From Bacillota bacterium (GTDB lineage: Bacteria; Bacillota; Clostridia; Oscillospirales; Ruminococcaceae): 49,337 bases of DNA. The position numbers were made by a program, and so were the translations under genes. Where the stretch lies: contig JAKPUQ010000188.1 of the NCBI GenBank assembly GCA_029572815.1, forward strand, positions 1 to 49,337, written 5' to 3'. How positions within the stretch are numbered: position 1 is the first letter of the stretch; each line of letters opens with the position of its first letter. A model generated the notes under the pieces. That model was given only the letters and a program-made list of their open reading frames with translations, did not search any database and was not told where the DNA came from. This document shows, one piece after another, positions 16,986 to 25,807 of the stretch.

Positions 16986-18168
16986 TTATACGTTTTTGTA
17001 CCTGTCTGTGACCCTTGCAGGAGGGTCAAAGCTTATATCCTCTCTCCTGGGGAACGGACTTGGCATCGGCGCAGACTCGTCATAGGGGATACACAGATAG
17101 ATGGTATCGTCGCCGTCTAACTGCGCTGCGCAGAGCTCCTGAGGATCATTGTCCTCATAGCGGTAGAGGCTCACATAAGTGGGCTCACCCCAGGCGTCTG
17201 TGGCTTCCACAGTGTCTATGAGCTCGCCGGGCTCCTCAGAGCTGTCAAGGGTGCCGGTGATGCGGTAATAGATGTCGCCTACGGCAAATCCTGCCGACAG
17301 CGTTGGCGTAGTGGGGTGGTTCTCACCGCCGCTCGTAGTGGTGGCTGAATAAGCAGGCGACGGCATGGTGCTCGCCTCAACGGGCAGAGCGGTAGTGTGC
17401 AGACCTGTTATTGTAGTCATCACGATAGTGGTGGTAGTAGCCGTTGTAGTAAGCCCCCACCTTGTTGATGTAACAGGCGGCTGTGTGAATACAGGCACTG
17501 TTGTAGTGGTTATCACTACTACCCGTGTGGTAGTCCTTGTGGTATGGATACGGGTGGTGGTAGTAGTCCTGGGTCTTGTGGTGGTAGTTATATGCCTTGA
17601 TGTAGTGCGGGGCGTAGAGGTCACTTCTGCCTTTGTGGTGGTGGGAAGTGCGCCTGACTGACCTCCGTGTGCGGTAGTGGTCGTCCTCAGTGACTGTGAG
17701 GTAGTCCTTATGTGCTCCTCAGAGCCCGAAGCGGTGGTACGTGGGGCTGTAGTCACAGCCGACGGGCGCTCCTGCGCCGTTGTACGGGCTGTGGTGGAAG
17801 CTGTTGTATCAGCGGTAGACGTTGCTGCGGCTGATGTGGTGCCGCTGCCGTCAGAAGTGACTGCGGCGGCAGTTGTCGTAGTATCCGCAGATGCGGTGGT
17901 ACGGGCAGTAGTTTCTGTAGAGATTCCTATGTCAGTTGAAACAGAAGTAGTCGTAACAGGTGGGACATCGTGGTAGTCTCCGTCATCGGGAGCGATCCTT
18001 CTGAGGAGATCCATTTTCCATATACCCAGTCCCAGCATGAGAACTATACAGCAGCTGAGGGCAACGGAAAAACGCTTTATGTATACAGCTTTTTTTCTCT
18101 TTTTTTTCTTCAAGGTATTCATCTCTGCGCCGAAAAACGCGATCTGCGATCTTATTATAGTCTCTCAT
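16986..18168 (-). CDS. Membrane protein with Thr-rich stalk, probable ECF anti-sigma partner; frameshifted near start
   Basis: The natural start is probably the ATG at 18168: AAAGGAAGG is 8 bases upstream, and the frame reads MRDYNKIADRVFRRRDEYLEE before leaving the main frame in the A8/A7 runs (18090-18107). One A fewer would join EEKK to RKKAVYIKRFSVALSCC. As given, the uninterrupted frame begins at an ATG at 18122 with no ribosome site (378 residues). After a basic cytoplasmic end comes one membrane helix (SVALSCCIVLMLGLGIW), a ~200-residue Thr/Ser-rich stalk and a ~100-residue extracellular domain (VGDIYYRITGTLDS..). Its start overlaps the sigma gene by 14 bases, the usual sign of a regulator pair. 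Anti-sigma function is inferred from context. Confidence 0.72.
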
Positions 18169-18709
18169 ACTCAAAGCCTTCCTTTTCAAGCTTTGATCTC
18201 AGCGCAAGCTTTGCTCTGTACAGGAGATTTTCGATCTGGCGATTGCTTTTTCGCATTACAGCTGCAGCCTCAGAGTTGCTCATTTCTTCAAAAAATGTAA
18301 GATAGAGCACCTGTCTGTAGTCTGAGCTCAGGGTCTCCATAACTCTGTGAAGTGAGATCTTTTGTTCCTCGCGCAGGTAATCCTGCTCGATATTGCGCTC
18401 ATCGGAAAGGTCATAGAAGTCATCAACGTTCTTGTCCGATAAGTGTTTCCGCTTTCTCATGCCGTCAATGGCGGCATTGCAGCCAATAGAGTAGAGCCAT
18501 GTTTTAAAGGAGCATTTGCCCGAAAACTTCGGCTTTTTTACGGCAAGCTTGAAGAAGGTGTCTTCTGCAAGCTCCTCGGCAAGGCAGAAATTCCCTGTTA
18601 TGCCATTGAGATAAAGAACCAGACCGTCGCTGAAATCGCGGATTATATTGGTAAGTCCTTCATCGTCACCGTTCAGGTAACGTTGATAGTTTCCTGCGCC
18701 GTTATCCAT
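18155..18709 (-). CDS. ECF-type RNA polymerase sigma factor
   Basis: 184 residues. Region 2 (about 25-95) includes LAEELAEDTFFKLAVKKPKF and SFKTWLYSIGCNAAIDGMRK. Region 4 (about 125-175) includes LSSDYRQVLYLTFFEEMSN and the helix-turn-helix SNSEAAAVMRKSNRQIENLL. AAAGGAGG precedes the ATG. The gene follows sortase B by 69 bases on the same strand and overlaps the membrane protein that probably holds it inactive. Its regulon is unknown; adjacent surface and xylanase genes are candidates, as with the cellulosome-linked SigI/RsgI pairs of Clostridium thermocellum, which are a different sigma family. Confidence 0.92.
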   Translation of the reverse strand: MDNGAGNYQRYLNGDDEGLTNIIRDFSDGLVLYLNGITGNFCLAEELAEDTFFKLAVKKPKFSGKCSFKTWLYSIGCNAAIDGMRKRKHLSDKNVDDFYDLSDERNIEQDYLREEQKISLHRVMETLSSDYRQVLYLTFFEEMSNSEAAAVMRKSNRQIENLLYRAKLALRSKLEKEGFEYERL

Positions 18710-18778
18710 GAGCGCCTCCTTTCTACAGGATGCCTCCTCTATAATATTAGACGTATGAGGAGGTGAAATCTCTCGTGA

Positions 18779-19576
18779 TTATTTAAAAAAACCTGCAAGG
18801 ACTCCTCTTGCCTCGTCGTACTCGAAGGTACAGGTGGACAGGAGGATCAGATTTTTCGCCGAAAGCTCCTCTGCGGTGACGCTGCTGTGGTACGCCGCCG
18901 TACGGAGAAGGAGCTCCGCATATTCCCTGCGGTCCTTGTCAGTGATGAATACCGTGTTATATATAGGCGAGTCCGAGGGGACTGTGAGATAGGCGAAGAA
19001 CTCTATCTCCTGCCTGCCCTTGTCGGTGACAAGGTAGCCCTGTCTGTGGCTGTCCATATAGGAGCTGTCCTTGTACAGACCCACGGGGGCGAACATAAGC
19101 ATTCCCTCGAAATTATGTGCGTAGATGACAGAAGTATACCCCGAAAAGTCTCCTGCACAGCGGCAGTCCAGGAAGGGGAGACCGAACGGGTCGCTCTCTC
19201 TGTCCAGACCGTGGTCCAGGTAGAAGCTGTTGTCCTCGCCTTGCACAACGGGGTAGTCAATGCCCGTATCGGGCACATAAAGCCAGCCCACGGCGTCGGA
19301 GCAGACCTCCCTGACCTCCTCAACAGGGGAGGGCACAGAAGCCTCCGCAGCCGCCTCAGAGGCGGTCGCAGGCTGTATATCATTGCTGTCCGCCGCAGTC
19401 ACTATGGGTATATTTTCAACGTCGGGGCGGACGCGGTCAAAAAGCTTCTCCTGCTTATCGAGAGCCGAGGTCATACGCTTCTCTGGCAGGTAGACCTCCT
19501 GCCGATAGCGGTATACCGCATAAGCTCCCGAAAACAGGAGAAGCAGTAATATCGTGATAAGTATCCCTTTTTTCAT
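18779..19576 (-). CDS. srtB: Class B sortase
   Basis: 265 residues. An N-terminal membrane anchor (about 4-22) is followed by the sortase B domain: VGWLYVPDTGIDYPVVQG, catalytic His154 (SVIYAHNF), Cys249 (LLSTCTFEYD) and Arg257. It attaches secreted proteins to the cell wall. Its start overlaps the end of the upstream gene, whose C-terminus carries PPDTG, matching the (S/P)PxTG signal used by Clostridioides difficile SrtB. This makes that protein the obvious substrate. Confidence 0.93.
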   Translation of the reverse strand: MKKGILITILLLLLFSGAYAVYRYRQEVYLPEKRMTSALDKQEKLFDRVRPDVENIPIVTAADSNDIQPATASEAAAEASVPSPVEEVREVCSDAVGWLYVPDTGIDYPVVQGEDNSFYLDHGLDRESDPFGLPFLDCRCAGDFSGYTSVIYAHNFEGMLMFAPVGLYKDSSYMDSHRQGYLVTDKGRQEIEFFAYLTVPSDSPIYNTVFITDKDRREYAELLLRTAAYHSSVTAEELSAKNLILLSTCTFEYDEARGVLAGFFK

Positions 19577-20334
19577 TGCTGTTCCTCAGAGCGCTTGCGG
19601 CGCTTCTTTATCAGCAGGAGCAGAGCCATTACAGCCACCAGAACTGCCGATCCCGTGATACTTAATGCCCAGAATCTGTCCTTAGTGGACAGGAAACCGG
19701 TGTCGGGGGGCTCGAATTCCTCGTCCACAGCGGCGTAGAATATCCATTTGAAGATTATCTCGCCCTCAACGTGGCGGTCGCCGTTCTTGTCGCGGACTAT
19801 TGTTATGCCCTTGTCGGTGACTATGCGTGAGCCCTCGTCGATGTGGAGCATATCCTCATCGAGACCCGACCGCACCACGCTGCATGAGAGGGTATGGCTG
19901 TCGCCGGGCTCATAATAGCCCAGGTCCTGTATCTCCTCGGTGAGGTCGATATTGCCCTTGCCGTTGACGTTGCCTTCAAAGAACTGAACGCCGTCAAGGC
20001 TCATGGTGCATTCCACTTCCTCCTCCAGGTCTATCTCGCCGTTTTTTGAGACGGGCTCCACATAGAAATATATGTGGTAAGCCTTGTCCTCGCGGAGGTT
20101 CATGAGCTGGACGTCCTTGGTATAGGTCTCGCCGAAGGTCATATCCTCAACGTGGAAGAAGTACTCGCCTGTGCTGCTGCTGACCGCATTTCCCTCCGAG
20201 TCCATGGCTGTCAGGTCTGAGGGGAGTCCCTTCACAGCTCCGTCGGGGAGCTGAACAGCTGCCGAAGCCTGTGCGGGCGCAGAAAAAAGGAGGAAAGAGC
20301 TGCACAGAGCAGCAATAAATGCCCTAACTCTCAT
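19573..20334 (-). CDS. Wall-anchored surface protein with PPDTG sorting signal
   Basis: 253 residues. A signal peptide (about 1-26, ending AQASA) is followed by a beta-rich extracellular domain (YTKDVQLMNLREDKAYHIYFYVEP is an Ig-like strand pattern). The C-terminal sorting signal comprises PPDTGF at 209-214, a hydrophobic segment (about 222-242) and a KKRRKR tail. It lies between the camelysin-like gene and sortase B in one operon. It may be the base or anchor of a fibre built from the camelysin-like subunit; this role is inferred. It is preceded by AAAGGAGG. Confidence 0.85.
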   Translation of the reverse strand: MRVRAFIAALCSSFLLFSAPAQASAAVQLPDGAVKGLPSDLTAMDSEGNAVSSSTGEYFFHVEDMTFGETYTKDVQLMNLREDKAYHIYFYVEPVSKNGEIDLEEEVECTMSLDGVQFFEGNVNGKGNIDLTEEIQDLGYYEPGDSHTLSCSVVRSGLDEDMLHIDEGSRIVTDKGITIVRDKNGDRHVEGEIIFKWIFYAAVDEEFEPPDTGFLSTKDRFWALSITGSAVLVAVMALLLLIKKRRKRSEEQQ

Positions 20335-20380
20335 GCTCTTTCCTCCTTTTGTTATGACTTATGCTGTTGGATCGCGATCT

Positions 20381-21552
20381 TTATTGCTTTGTCCATGTGA
20401 CAGCGGTGCCGCTCTTTGCAGCTGTTGCAGGTGTCCATTCGGAATTTACGCCTGTAACGTAGCTTGCATCAGTCTTATCCTCATCGGGTGAGATCTGAAC
20501 GCTGTCGAGACCGACTGTCAGGTCATAAGTAAGGTCTGTGAAGGCCTGATTCTTTACAGCGCCGTCCAGAGTAACTGACTTGACGAGCATATCGCTGGTA
20601 GCACCTGCTGCCAGGATCTCGTTGAGGTAGAAGTGACCGTTGGTGGTCTTTCCGTCACCCTCAAAGTCCTGGAGATAGGTCCAGTTGTCAGCGTGGTCGT
20701 CAGCAAGATTGATGTTTATGATGATATTGTCATCAGCGGTTGCAGTATTTTCATCAGCGCCGCCGTATGTAAGAACGATCTTGTTGTTTGCTGCGTCATA
20801 TACAGCAGTTGTATTTGTTGCAGAAACAGCGGGAAGATCCTTTGAAGCTGCAAGCTTTACAGCAGCGATCTGATCAGCTGTGGGAACGCTGTTTGTAACT
20901 TCCTGAAGTCCGATGATGTCAACGGTGAAATCGCCGTTGTCAAGAACCACAGTATTGAGCTTGTAGTAATCGGAACCGCTCTTGTAGTATCCGCTGAATG
21001 AGTAATTATCGCCGTCGATCTGTCTGCGGAAGATATAGAGACCGTCGTCGGCGGGAGTAAACTCATGTGAATTTATCAGAACAGCGCCGTCCTTGAACTC
21101 GCCGCCGAGTGTGGTTGCGTCAGCAGCTGTAACAGCAGCGCCCTTGGCTACGACCAGCTCGCCTGTCTGATAGGTCTCGCGCCAGTTTTCCTTGGAGGTG
21201 TCGATCTTTACAGCTGTTTCGGGAACAGTTGCAGTGATAGCCACACCTGCGGGATCAAGCACCTTGCCGGAGATAACGTGTGTAAGGTCCATTCTTACGA
21301 AAGCGTCAACGTTGCCTGTATTGACAGCAGAAACTTCCTTCTTTATCTCCTGGCCGGGAAGCCAGTCATTGTTGGGCGGTGTGAATGTTTCGGTAATGGA
21401 AACGCCGTAGTCGGCAGATGCCGTCAGGCGGTTAGTTACTTCATCGCTTGAAGTGAACCATGCAAAGGTGCTGCCTGCTGCGATAACAGCGGCTATCCCC
21501 AGCGCGCCTATCAGGACCTTTTATCCTTCTTATTATCCTTTGTGTTTTTCAT
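20381..21552 (-). pseudogene. Camelysin/TasA-like SipW-dependent secreted protein, frameshifted in the signal peptide
   Basis: Starts at the ATG at 21552 after GAGAGGTG: MKNTKDNKKDK. The reading frame is then lost in a short A run (T4 on the plus strand, 21519-21522), and one extra base restores KKVLIGALGIAAVIAAGSTFAWF, the SipW-type signal peptide of the camelysin/TasA family. The rest is open: TASADYGVSITETFTPPNNDW, then NTGNVDAFVRMDLTHVISG and ~300 residues of beta-rich domain to 20381. The full product would be ~390 residues, longer than classical camelysin/TasA (~200-260). TasA forms biofilm fibres, which suggests a structural role here. The upstream sipW would remove the signal peptide. 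Confidence 0.82.
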
Positions 21553-21582
21553 AACTTGCACCTCTCTTAAAAAATTTTATGT

Positions 21583-22197
21583 TCACTCCGTCTTATCCGC
21601 AGATCCGGTCTCTTGCGGAGTTATGTCCTTTTCAGCACTCTTGGGAGCGAGATACATATTGAGCAGCCTGAAGAATATCCACAGCAGGATTATGAGGGCT
21701 GCTACGAAATACCATCTCAGCTGAACAAAGCGGACGATATATCCCAGCTTGGGGATACTGAACTTCACGCTTCCGATCACTCTTGACTGATCGATGAGCA
21801 TGGCATCCTCCGTGTCATTGGCATCGCCCTTGGTCCTGAAGCAGGTAACGCCCGTACCCTCATAGTTTTCCAGCTTCTGGGTAACTCTGTGAGTGAGGTA
21901 AGCGTCGGAGCTGCTTGACGGGTTGAAGGTGATGACATCGCCTACCCTGATATCCGAAGCGTTCTGGAGCTTTACGAACACCATATCGCCTGTCTTATAG
22001 GTGGGACTCATAGAAGGAGTCAGTACGGTGTAATACCTGTAGCCGAAAAAGGATTTATTTGGGCTGTGATCAGCCGCGAACATTATTGCCGCAATTATTA
22101 TACCTATGGCGAGAAGGTATATAAACAGCTTTTTTATCAAGCTGAACACCTTGTAGCCCGAACTTGGTTCGGGTACATTATTAGCTTTTTCGCTCAT
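21583..22197 (-). CDS. sipW: SipW-type signal peptidase I
   Basis: 204 residues from the ATG at 22197, preceded by AAGGAGAG. An N-terminal membrane helix (about 24-42) is followed by the catalytic region VLTPSMSPTYKTGDMV with nucleophile Ser62, then LTHRV with His103 in place of the usual bacterial Lys. The Ser-His arrangement marks the ER-type/SipW class. A second helix (about 165-185) follows. SipW enzymes process TasA/camelysin-type precursors, and exactly such a gene starts 30 bases downstream. Confidence 0.92.
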   Translation of the reverse strand: MSEKANNVPEPSSGYKVFSLIKKLFIYLLAIGIIIAAIMFAADHSPNKSFFGYRYYTVLTPSMSPTYKTGDMVFVKLQNASDIRVGDVITFNPSSSSDAYLTHRVTQKLENYEGTGVTCFRTKGDANDTEDAMLIDQSRVIGSVKFSIPKLGYIVRFVQLRWYFVAALIILLWIFFRLLNMYLAPKSAEKDITPQETGSADKTE

Positions 22198-22268
22198 AGC
22201 ACTCTCCTTCCGAGAATGATATAGTATGACTCTTATTAAAGAAAAAGTATTATCTTTACTGTAATAAT

Positions 22269-22297
22269 ATAATACCATATAATCATTATATAGTCAA
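22269..22297 (-). promoter_or_regulatory. Promoter of the sipW fibre operon
   Basis: On the minus strand TTGACT (22297-22292) and TATTAT (22274-22269) are spaced 17 bases. It should drive sipW, the camelysin-like gene, the PPDTG protein and srtB, and possibly the sigma factor. Confidence 0.65.
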
Positions 22298-22404
22298 GTA
22301 AAATGTGAAGATTTCGCTGAATTGCATAGTGGAGAAAAAAACTTACCATTTTTGTGGAAAATAACAGGTCAAAGGACGCGAAATCCTCTTTCAGCAGGGG
22401 CACT

Positions 22405-22466
22405 ATGGTAATTTTTGTGGAACAAATGGTAATTTAAGTGACTGTTTCACAGGTAAATGGTAATTT
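22405..22466 (+). repeat. Three copies of ATGGTAATTT in a promoter region
   Basis: Exact 10-mers at 22405-22414, 22426-22435 and 22457-22466. They lie between the sipW and CotH promoters, so they may be binding sites for a regulator of either operon. Confidence 0.5.
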
Positions 22467-22529
22467 TCTCAACTCAGAGTGTCAATTCTTGCTGAGTTTT
22501 GATGTTTTGTTCAGTTTTTGCTGTTTTGG

Positions 22530-22558
22530 TTGACCGCGTTTGTGAAAAATGATATACT
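22530..22558 (+). promoter_or_regulatory. Promoter upstream of the CotH gene
   Basis: TTGACC at 22530-22535 and TATACT at 22553-22558, spaced 17 bases. The start codon is ~175 bases further, so the leader contains the 11-bp repeats at 22616-22644. Confidence 0.6.
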
Positions 22559-22615
22559 TAAAGTACGGAATATCGTCAAAAAATGAACTTCAAGTTAAAA
22601 AACAGACTGTGAAAC

Positions 22616-22644
22616 TTTAAGATTACTTTAAGACTATTTTAAGA
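22616..22644 (+). promoter_or_regulatory. Three 11-bp-phased TTTAAGA repeats, probable response-regulator site
   Basis: TTTAAGA occurs at 22616-22622, 22627-22633 and 22638-22644, starting exactly 11 bases apart, one helical turn. Such phased direct repeats are typical binding sites of OmpR/PhoP-family regulators (Bacillus PhoP uses TTAACA-like repeats at 11 bp). A possible -10 (TATCAT, 22654-22659) follows, so this could be a second, activator-dependent promoter. Confidence 0.55.
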
Positions 22645-22734
22645 TTGAAAATCTATCATTAAGACAAGATTTGAACGGGAAACGGGCAAAAACTCGATAA
22701 AAAACATGAAAAATCACATATGGAGGGATATGCA

Positions 22735-25700
22735 ATGATCAGAAGAACGGCAAAAAGAACAGGAGCAGGCATAATGAGCCTTGCTCTCCTTCTCGGTGCG
22801 GCAGGGATGATGCCTGCACCAAAGGCAGCGGCAGCAGGCTCGGTAACTATCAATGAGGTCTGCCCCAAGAACAGCACCTACCCCGCACCCGACGGCGGCT
22901 TATACGACTGGATAGAGCTCTACAACGGCTCAGGCAGCGCAGTTGACATAAGCGGCTGGGGCATCACAGACAAGGAGGACACCCCCTACCGTTTCACTAT
23001 ACCCTCAGGTACAGTGCTACAGGCAGGAGAGAGAAAGATATTCTTCTGCGACGGCACAGCAGGCGAGACCAACAGCAGTATAGCTCCCTTCGGTCTTTCC
23101 ACCAGCGGTGAGGTGCTCACTCTCACAGACGCTTCGGGCAGTATGGCTTCACAGGTCACCTTCGGAGATATGGCTAAGGATACATCCTATGGACAGTATC
23201 CCGACGGCAGCGGAGAGTACTTTGTTCTGGCAGCGACTCCCGGGGAAGCAAACAGAGCTCCCGAGGGCTCAAACGCAGTACGGACACCTTCCTTCTCTGC
23301 TGAGAGCGGCTTCTATAACAGCGGCTTCTCACTTTCTATCGACGTTCCCGAGGGAACAACAGTATACTATACACTTGACGGCAGCGATCCCACATCAGCT
23401 TCCGAAAAGTATACAGGTCCTATCAGCGTAAAGGATATGACCAGCGAGCCCAACAAGCTCAGTGCAAGAACAGATATCACAGCTTATACCGATATACTCG
23501 CTCCTGCCGAGGGCGTTCTCAAGGCAGCAGTAGTCCGTGCGGCAGCAGTTGACGCTCAGGGACGCACCAGCGAGATCATCACAAAGACATACTTCATCGG
23601 CTCCACAAACGTGGACAAGTACAAGAATATGAAGGTCATCTCTCTCGTTACCGATCCCGATAACCTTTTCGACTATGAAAAAGGTATCTATGTAAAGGGC
23701 AAGGTATATGACGAGCAGAACGGCGGAGGCGGCTGGACCATGCCCGGCTGGGGCGGTCAGCAGCAGCCGGGTCAGCAGCCCGGACAGCAGGATCCCAACC
23801 AGGGACAGCAGGGCTGGAATCCCGGCGCATGGGGTCAGCAGGACCCCAACCAGGGACAGCAGCAGGATCCCAATCAGGGTCAGCAGCAGGGCTGGGGCAA
23901 CTTTGACTTCGGCGGCGCAGGCAATCCCGTGGCTATGGCAGATGAAGGCGACCAGCAGCAAGGCGGTCAGCAGCAAGGCGGCTGGGGCGGCTTCGATATG
24001 GGAGGCGGCGGCTTCGGCGGAGGCGGCTTCGGAATGGGCGACTTCGCATTCATGTCACAGGCCAACTACAACCAGAAGGGCGCAGAATGGGAGCGTCCCG
24101 CCAATATCGAGATCTTCGAGAACGGTCAGAGCGTAGTTTCCCAGAACGTGGGCATCAGGACAAAGGGTGCAGCTTCCCGTGCATGGGCACAGAAGAGCTT
24201 CAACGTATTCGCCCGTATGGACTACGGCAAGGGCGAGGTGGAGTATGACCTTTTTGAGGGCAAGTCCACAAAGGAGAAGAACGGCAAGGTAATCGACAAG
24301 TTTGACGGCTTCACCATCAGAAACGGCGGAAACGACAACATGGCAGGCTATTTCCGTGATTCCGTTAACCAGGCTCTCGTTTCTGACAGAAACAACATGG
24401 CTACTCAGGCTACCAGCGAGTGCATACTCTTTATCGACGGCGAGTTCTGGGGTATCTATCAGCTCATGGAGAAGTACAACTCCGACTACTTCAAGTCACA
24501 CTACGGCGTTAAGAAGAACGACGTTGCCTTCGTAAAGAACGGCAAGCTTGAGGAGGGCAATGACTCCGACCTCAGCGACTGGAACAACCTGCTCAACCAG
24601 ATCTCCAGCGCAGATATGACCAATGAGGCTACATACAAGCAGTTCTGTGAGAAGCTTGATATGCAGAGCTATATTGACTGCTTCGCAGCACAGATCTACT
24701 GGGCTAACCATGACTGGCCCGGCAACAATACTGCTGCATGGCGTGCAAATACAGTAGACCCCGAAAATCCCTATGCAGACGGCAAGTGGCGTCTGGTGCT
24801 CTTTGATACCGAGTACAGTGCCAACCTTGCTGACAAGGTAAATGAGACAGGTCCTACCTACAACAGCTTCAGCCAGTTCGGCGGCGGCGGAGGCTTCGGC
24901 TTCGGTATGGGCGGAGGCGGACTCAGCGGCTCATTCACCTCACTGATGAAGAATGCAGAGTTCAAGAAGCAGTTCGAGCTGACATTCATGGACCTTGCAA
25001 ACTATAACTTCGATACAAAGAAGACCACAGCTGCTATCAACTACTACAAGGGTTTCAAGCAGCAGATAGTTGATACATATGAGCGTTTCCCCTCATCGAA
25101 GAACACTCACAATGCACAGACCTTCGATCAGGATTATCAGCTCCTTGAGACATTCTACAACACAAGATACAGCAATGTCACAAGCCAGATGAAGAGCTAC
25201 ATGGGTCTCCAGGGAAGTCTTGCATCCGTTACCGTAAACAATGACGGCTCAAAGGGCTCAATAAAGTTCAACACCATCAACCTTGATGACTCACTCAGCA
25301 CATGGACCGGAAAGTACTTCACTGACTATCCCGTAACTGTAAAGGCTGAGGCTAAGGAAGGCTACTCCTTCGACCACTGGGAGGTAACAGGAGCAACTGT
25401 ATCAAATACAAGCTCCGCAGAAATAACTGTTCCCGTAAGCGAGGGCGTCAGCATAAAGGCAGTCTATGCCGCAGGCGGTTCACCTGCTCCTCAGACTACC
25501 ACCACCACAACAACAGCTCCCGTAGTAACAACAACTACAACTACCACAACAGCTCCCGTCGGAAACATTGTTTACGGCGACACCAACTGTGACGGCAAGG
25601 TAGAGCTTGCAGACGCTGTACTCATAATGCAGTCTCTTGCAAACCCTGACAAGTACGGCACAAAGGGCAATGCCGAGAAGCACATGACCGACCAGGGCTC

Positions 25701-25800
25701 AAAGAACGGCGATGTTGACAAGACCACACCCGGCCTTACCTCCAACGACGCACTGAAAATTCAGGAATATCTCCTTGGAAAGCTCACCTCACTCGATTAA
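22735..25800 (+). CDS. Secreted CotH-family protein with dockerin
   Basis: 1021 residues from the ATG at 22735 (GGAGG 8-9 bases before). Signal peptide (about 1-34), lamin-tail domain (about 36-150, TINEVCPKN..YDWIELYNGS), chitobiase C-terminal-like domain (TTVYYTLDGSDPT), then a CotH domain (VISLVTDPDNLFDYEKGIYV, EWERPANIEIFE, FWGIYQLMEKYNSDYF, YWANHDWPGNN, LVLFDTEYS). A Gln/Gly/Trp-rich insert of ~110 residues (about 325-440) and a shorter Gly-rich loop interrupt the CotH domain. Then an InlB-type repeat (SFDHWEVTG), a poly-Thr linker and a C-terminal dockerin (GDTNCDGKVELADAV..LTSNDALKIQEYLLG). CotH proteins are atypical kinases in spores and recur in ruminococcal cellulosomes; the substrate here is unknown. 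Confidence 0.92.
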   Translation: MIRRTAKRTGAGIMSLALLLGAAGMMPAPKAAAAGSVTINEVCPKNSTYPAPDGGLYDWIELYNGSGSAVDISGWGITDKEDTPYRFTIPSGTVLQAGERKIFFCDGTAGETNSSIAPFGLSTSGEVLTLTDASGSMASQVTFGDMAKDTSYGQYPDGSGEYFVLAATPGEANRAPEGSNAVRTPSFSAESGFYNSGFSLSIDVPEGTTVYYTLDGSDPTSASEKYTGPISVKDMTSEPNKLSARTDITAYTDILAPAEGVLKAAVVRAAAVDAQGRTSEIITKTYFIGSTNVDKYKNMKVISLVTDPDNLFDYEKGIYVKGKVYDEQNGGGGWTMPGWGGQQQPGQQPGQQDPNQGQQGWNPGAWGQQDPNQGQQQDPNQGQQQGWGNFDFGGAGNPVAMADEGDQQQGGQQQGGWGGFDMGGGGFGGGGFGMGDFAFMSQANYNQKGAEWERPANIEIFENGQSVVSQNVGIRTKGAASRAWAQKSFNVFARMDYGKGEVEYDLFEGKSTKEKNGKVIDKFDGFTIRNGGNDNMAGYFRDSVNQALVSDRNNMATQATSECILFIDGEFWGIYQLMEKYNSDYFKSHYGVKKNDVAFVKNGKLEEGNDSDLSDWNNLLNQISSADMTNEATYKQFCEKLDMQSYIDCFAAQIYWANHDWPGNNTAAWRANTVDPENPYADGKWRLVLFDTEYSANLADKVNETGPTYNSFSQFGGGGGFGFGMGGGGLSGSFTSLMKNAEFKKQFELTFMDLANYNFDTKKTTAAINYYKGFKQQIVDTYERFPSSKNTHNAQTFDQDYQLLETFYNTRYSNVTSQMKSYMGLQGSLASVTVNNDGSKGSIKFNTINLDDSLSTWTGKYFTDYPVTVKAEAKEGYSFDHWEVTGATVSNTSSAEITVPVSEGVSIKAVYAAGGSPAPQTTTTTTTAPVVTTTTTTTTAPVGNIVYGDTNCDGKVELADAVLIMQSLANPDKYGTKGNAEKHMTDQGSKNGDVDKTTPGLTSNDALKIQEYLLGKLTSLD

Positions 25801-25807
25801 TTACCGG

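Noticed and set aside
17365..17976. Val-rich proteins on the plus strand
   Set aside because: They are shadows of the Thr-rich (ACN codon) stalk read in reverse as GTN/GT-rich codons.
22150..22175. CCCGAAC/GTTCGGG inverted repeat, also seen near 27652
   Set aside because: The first copy is inside the sipW coding region (PEPSSGY) with no second regulatory feature; two short matches are not enough for a shared operator.
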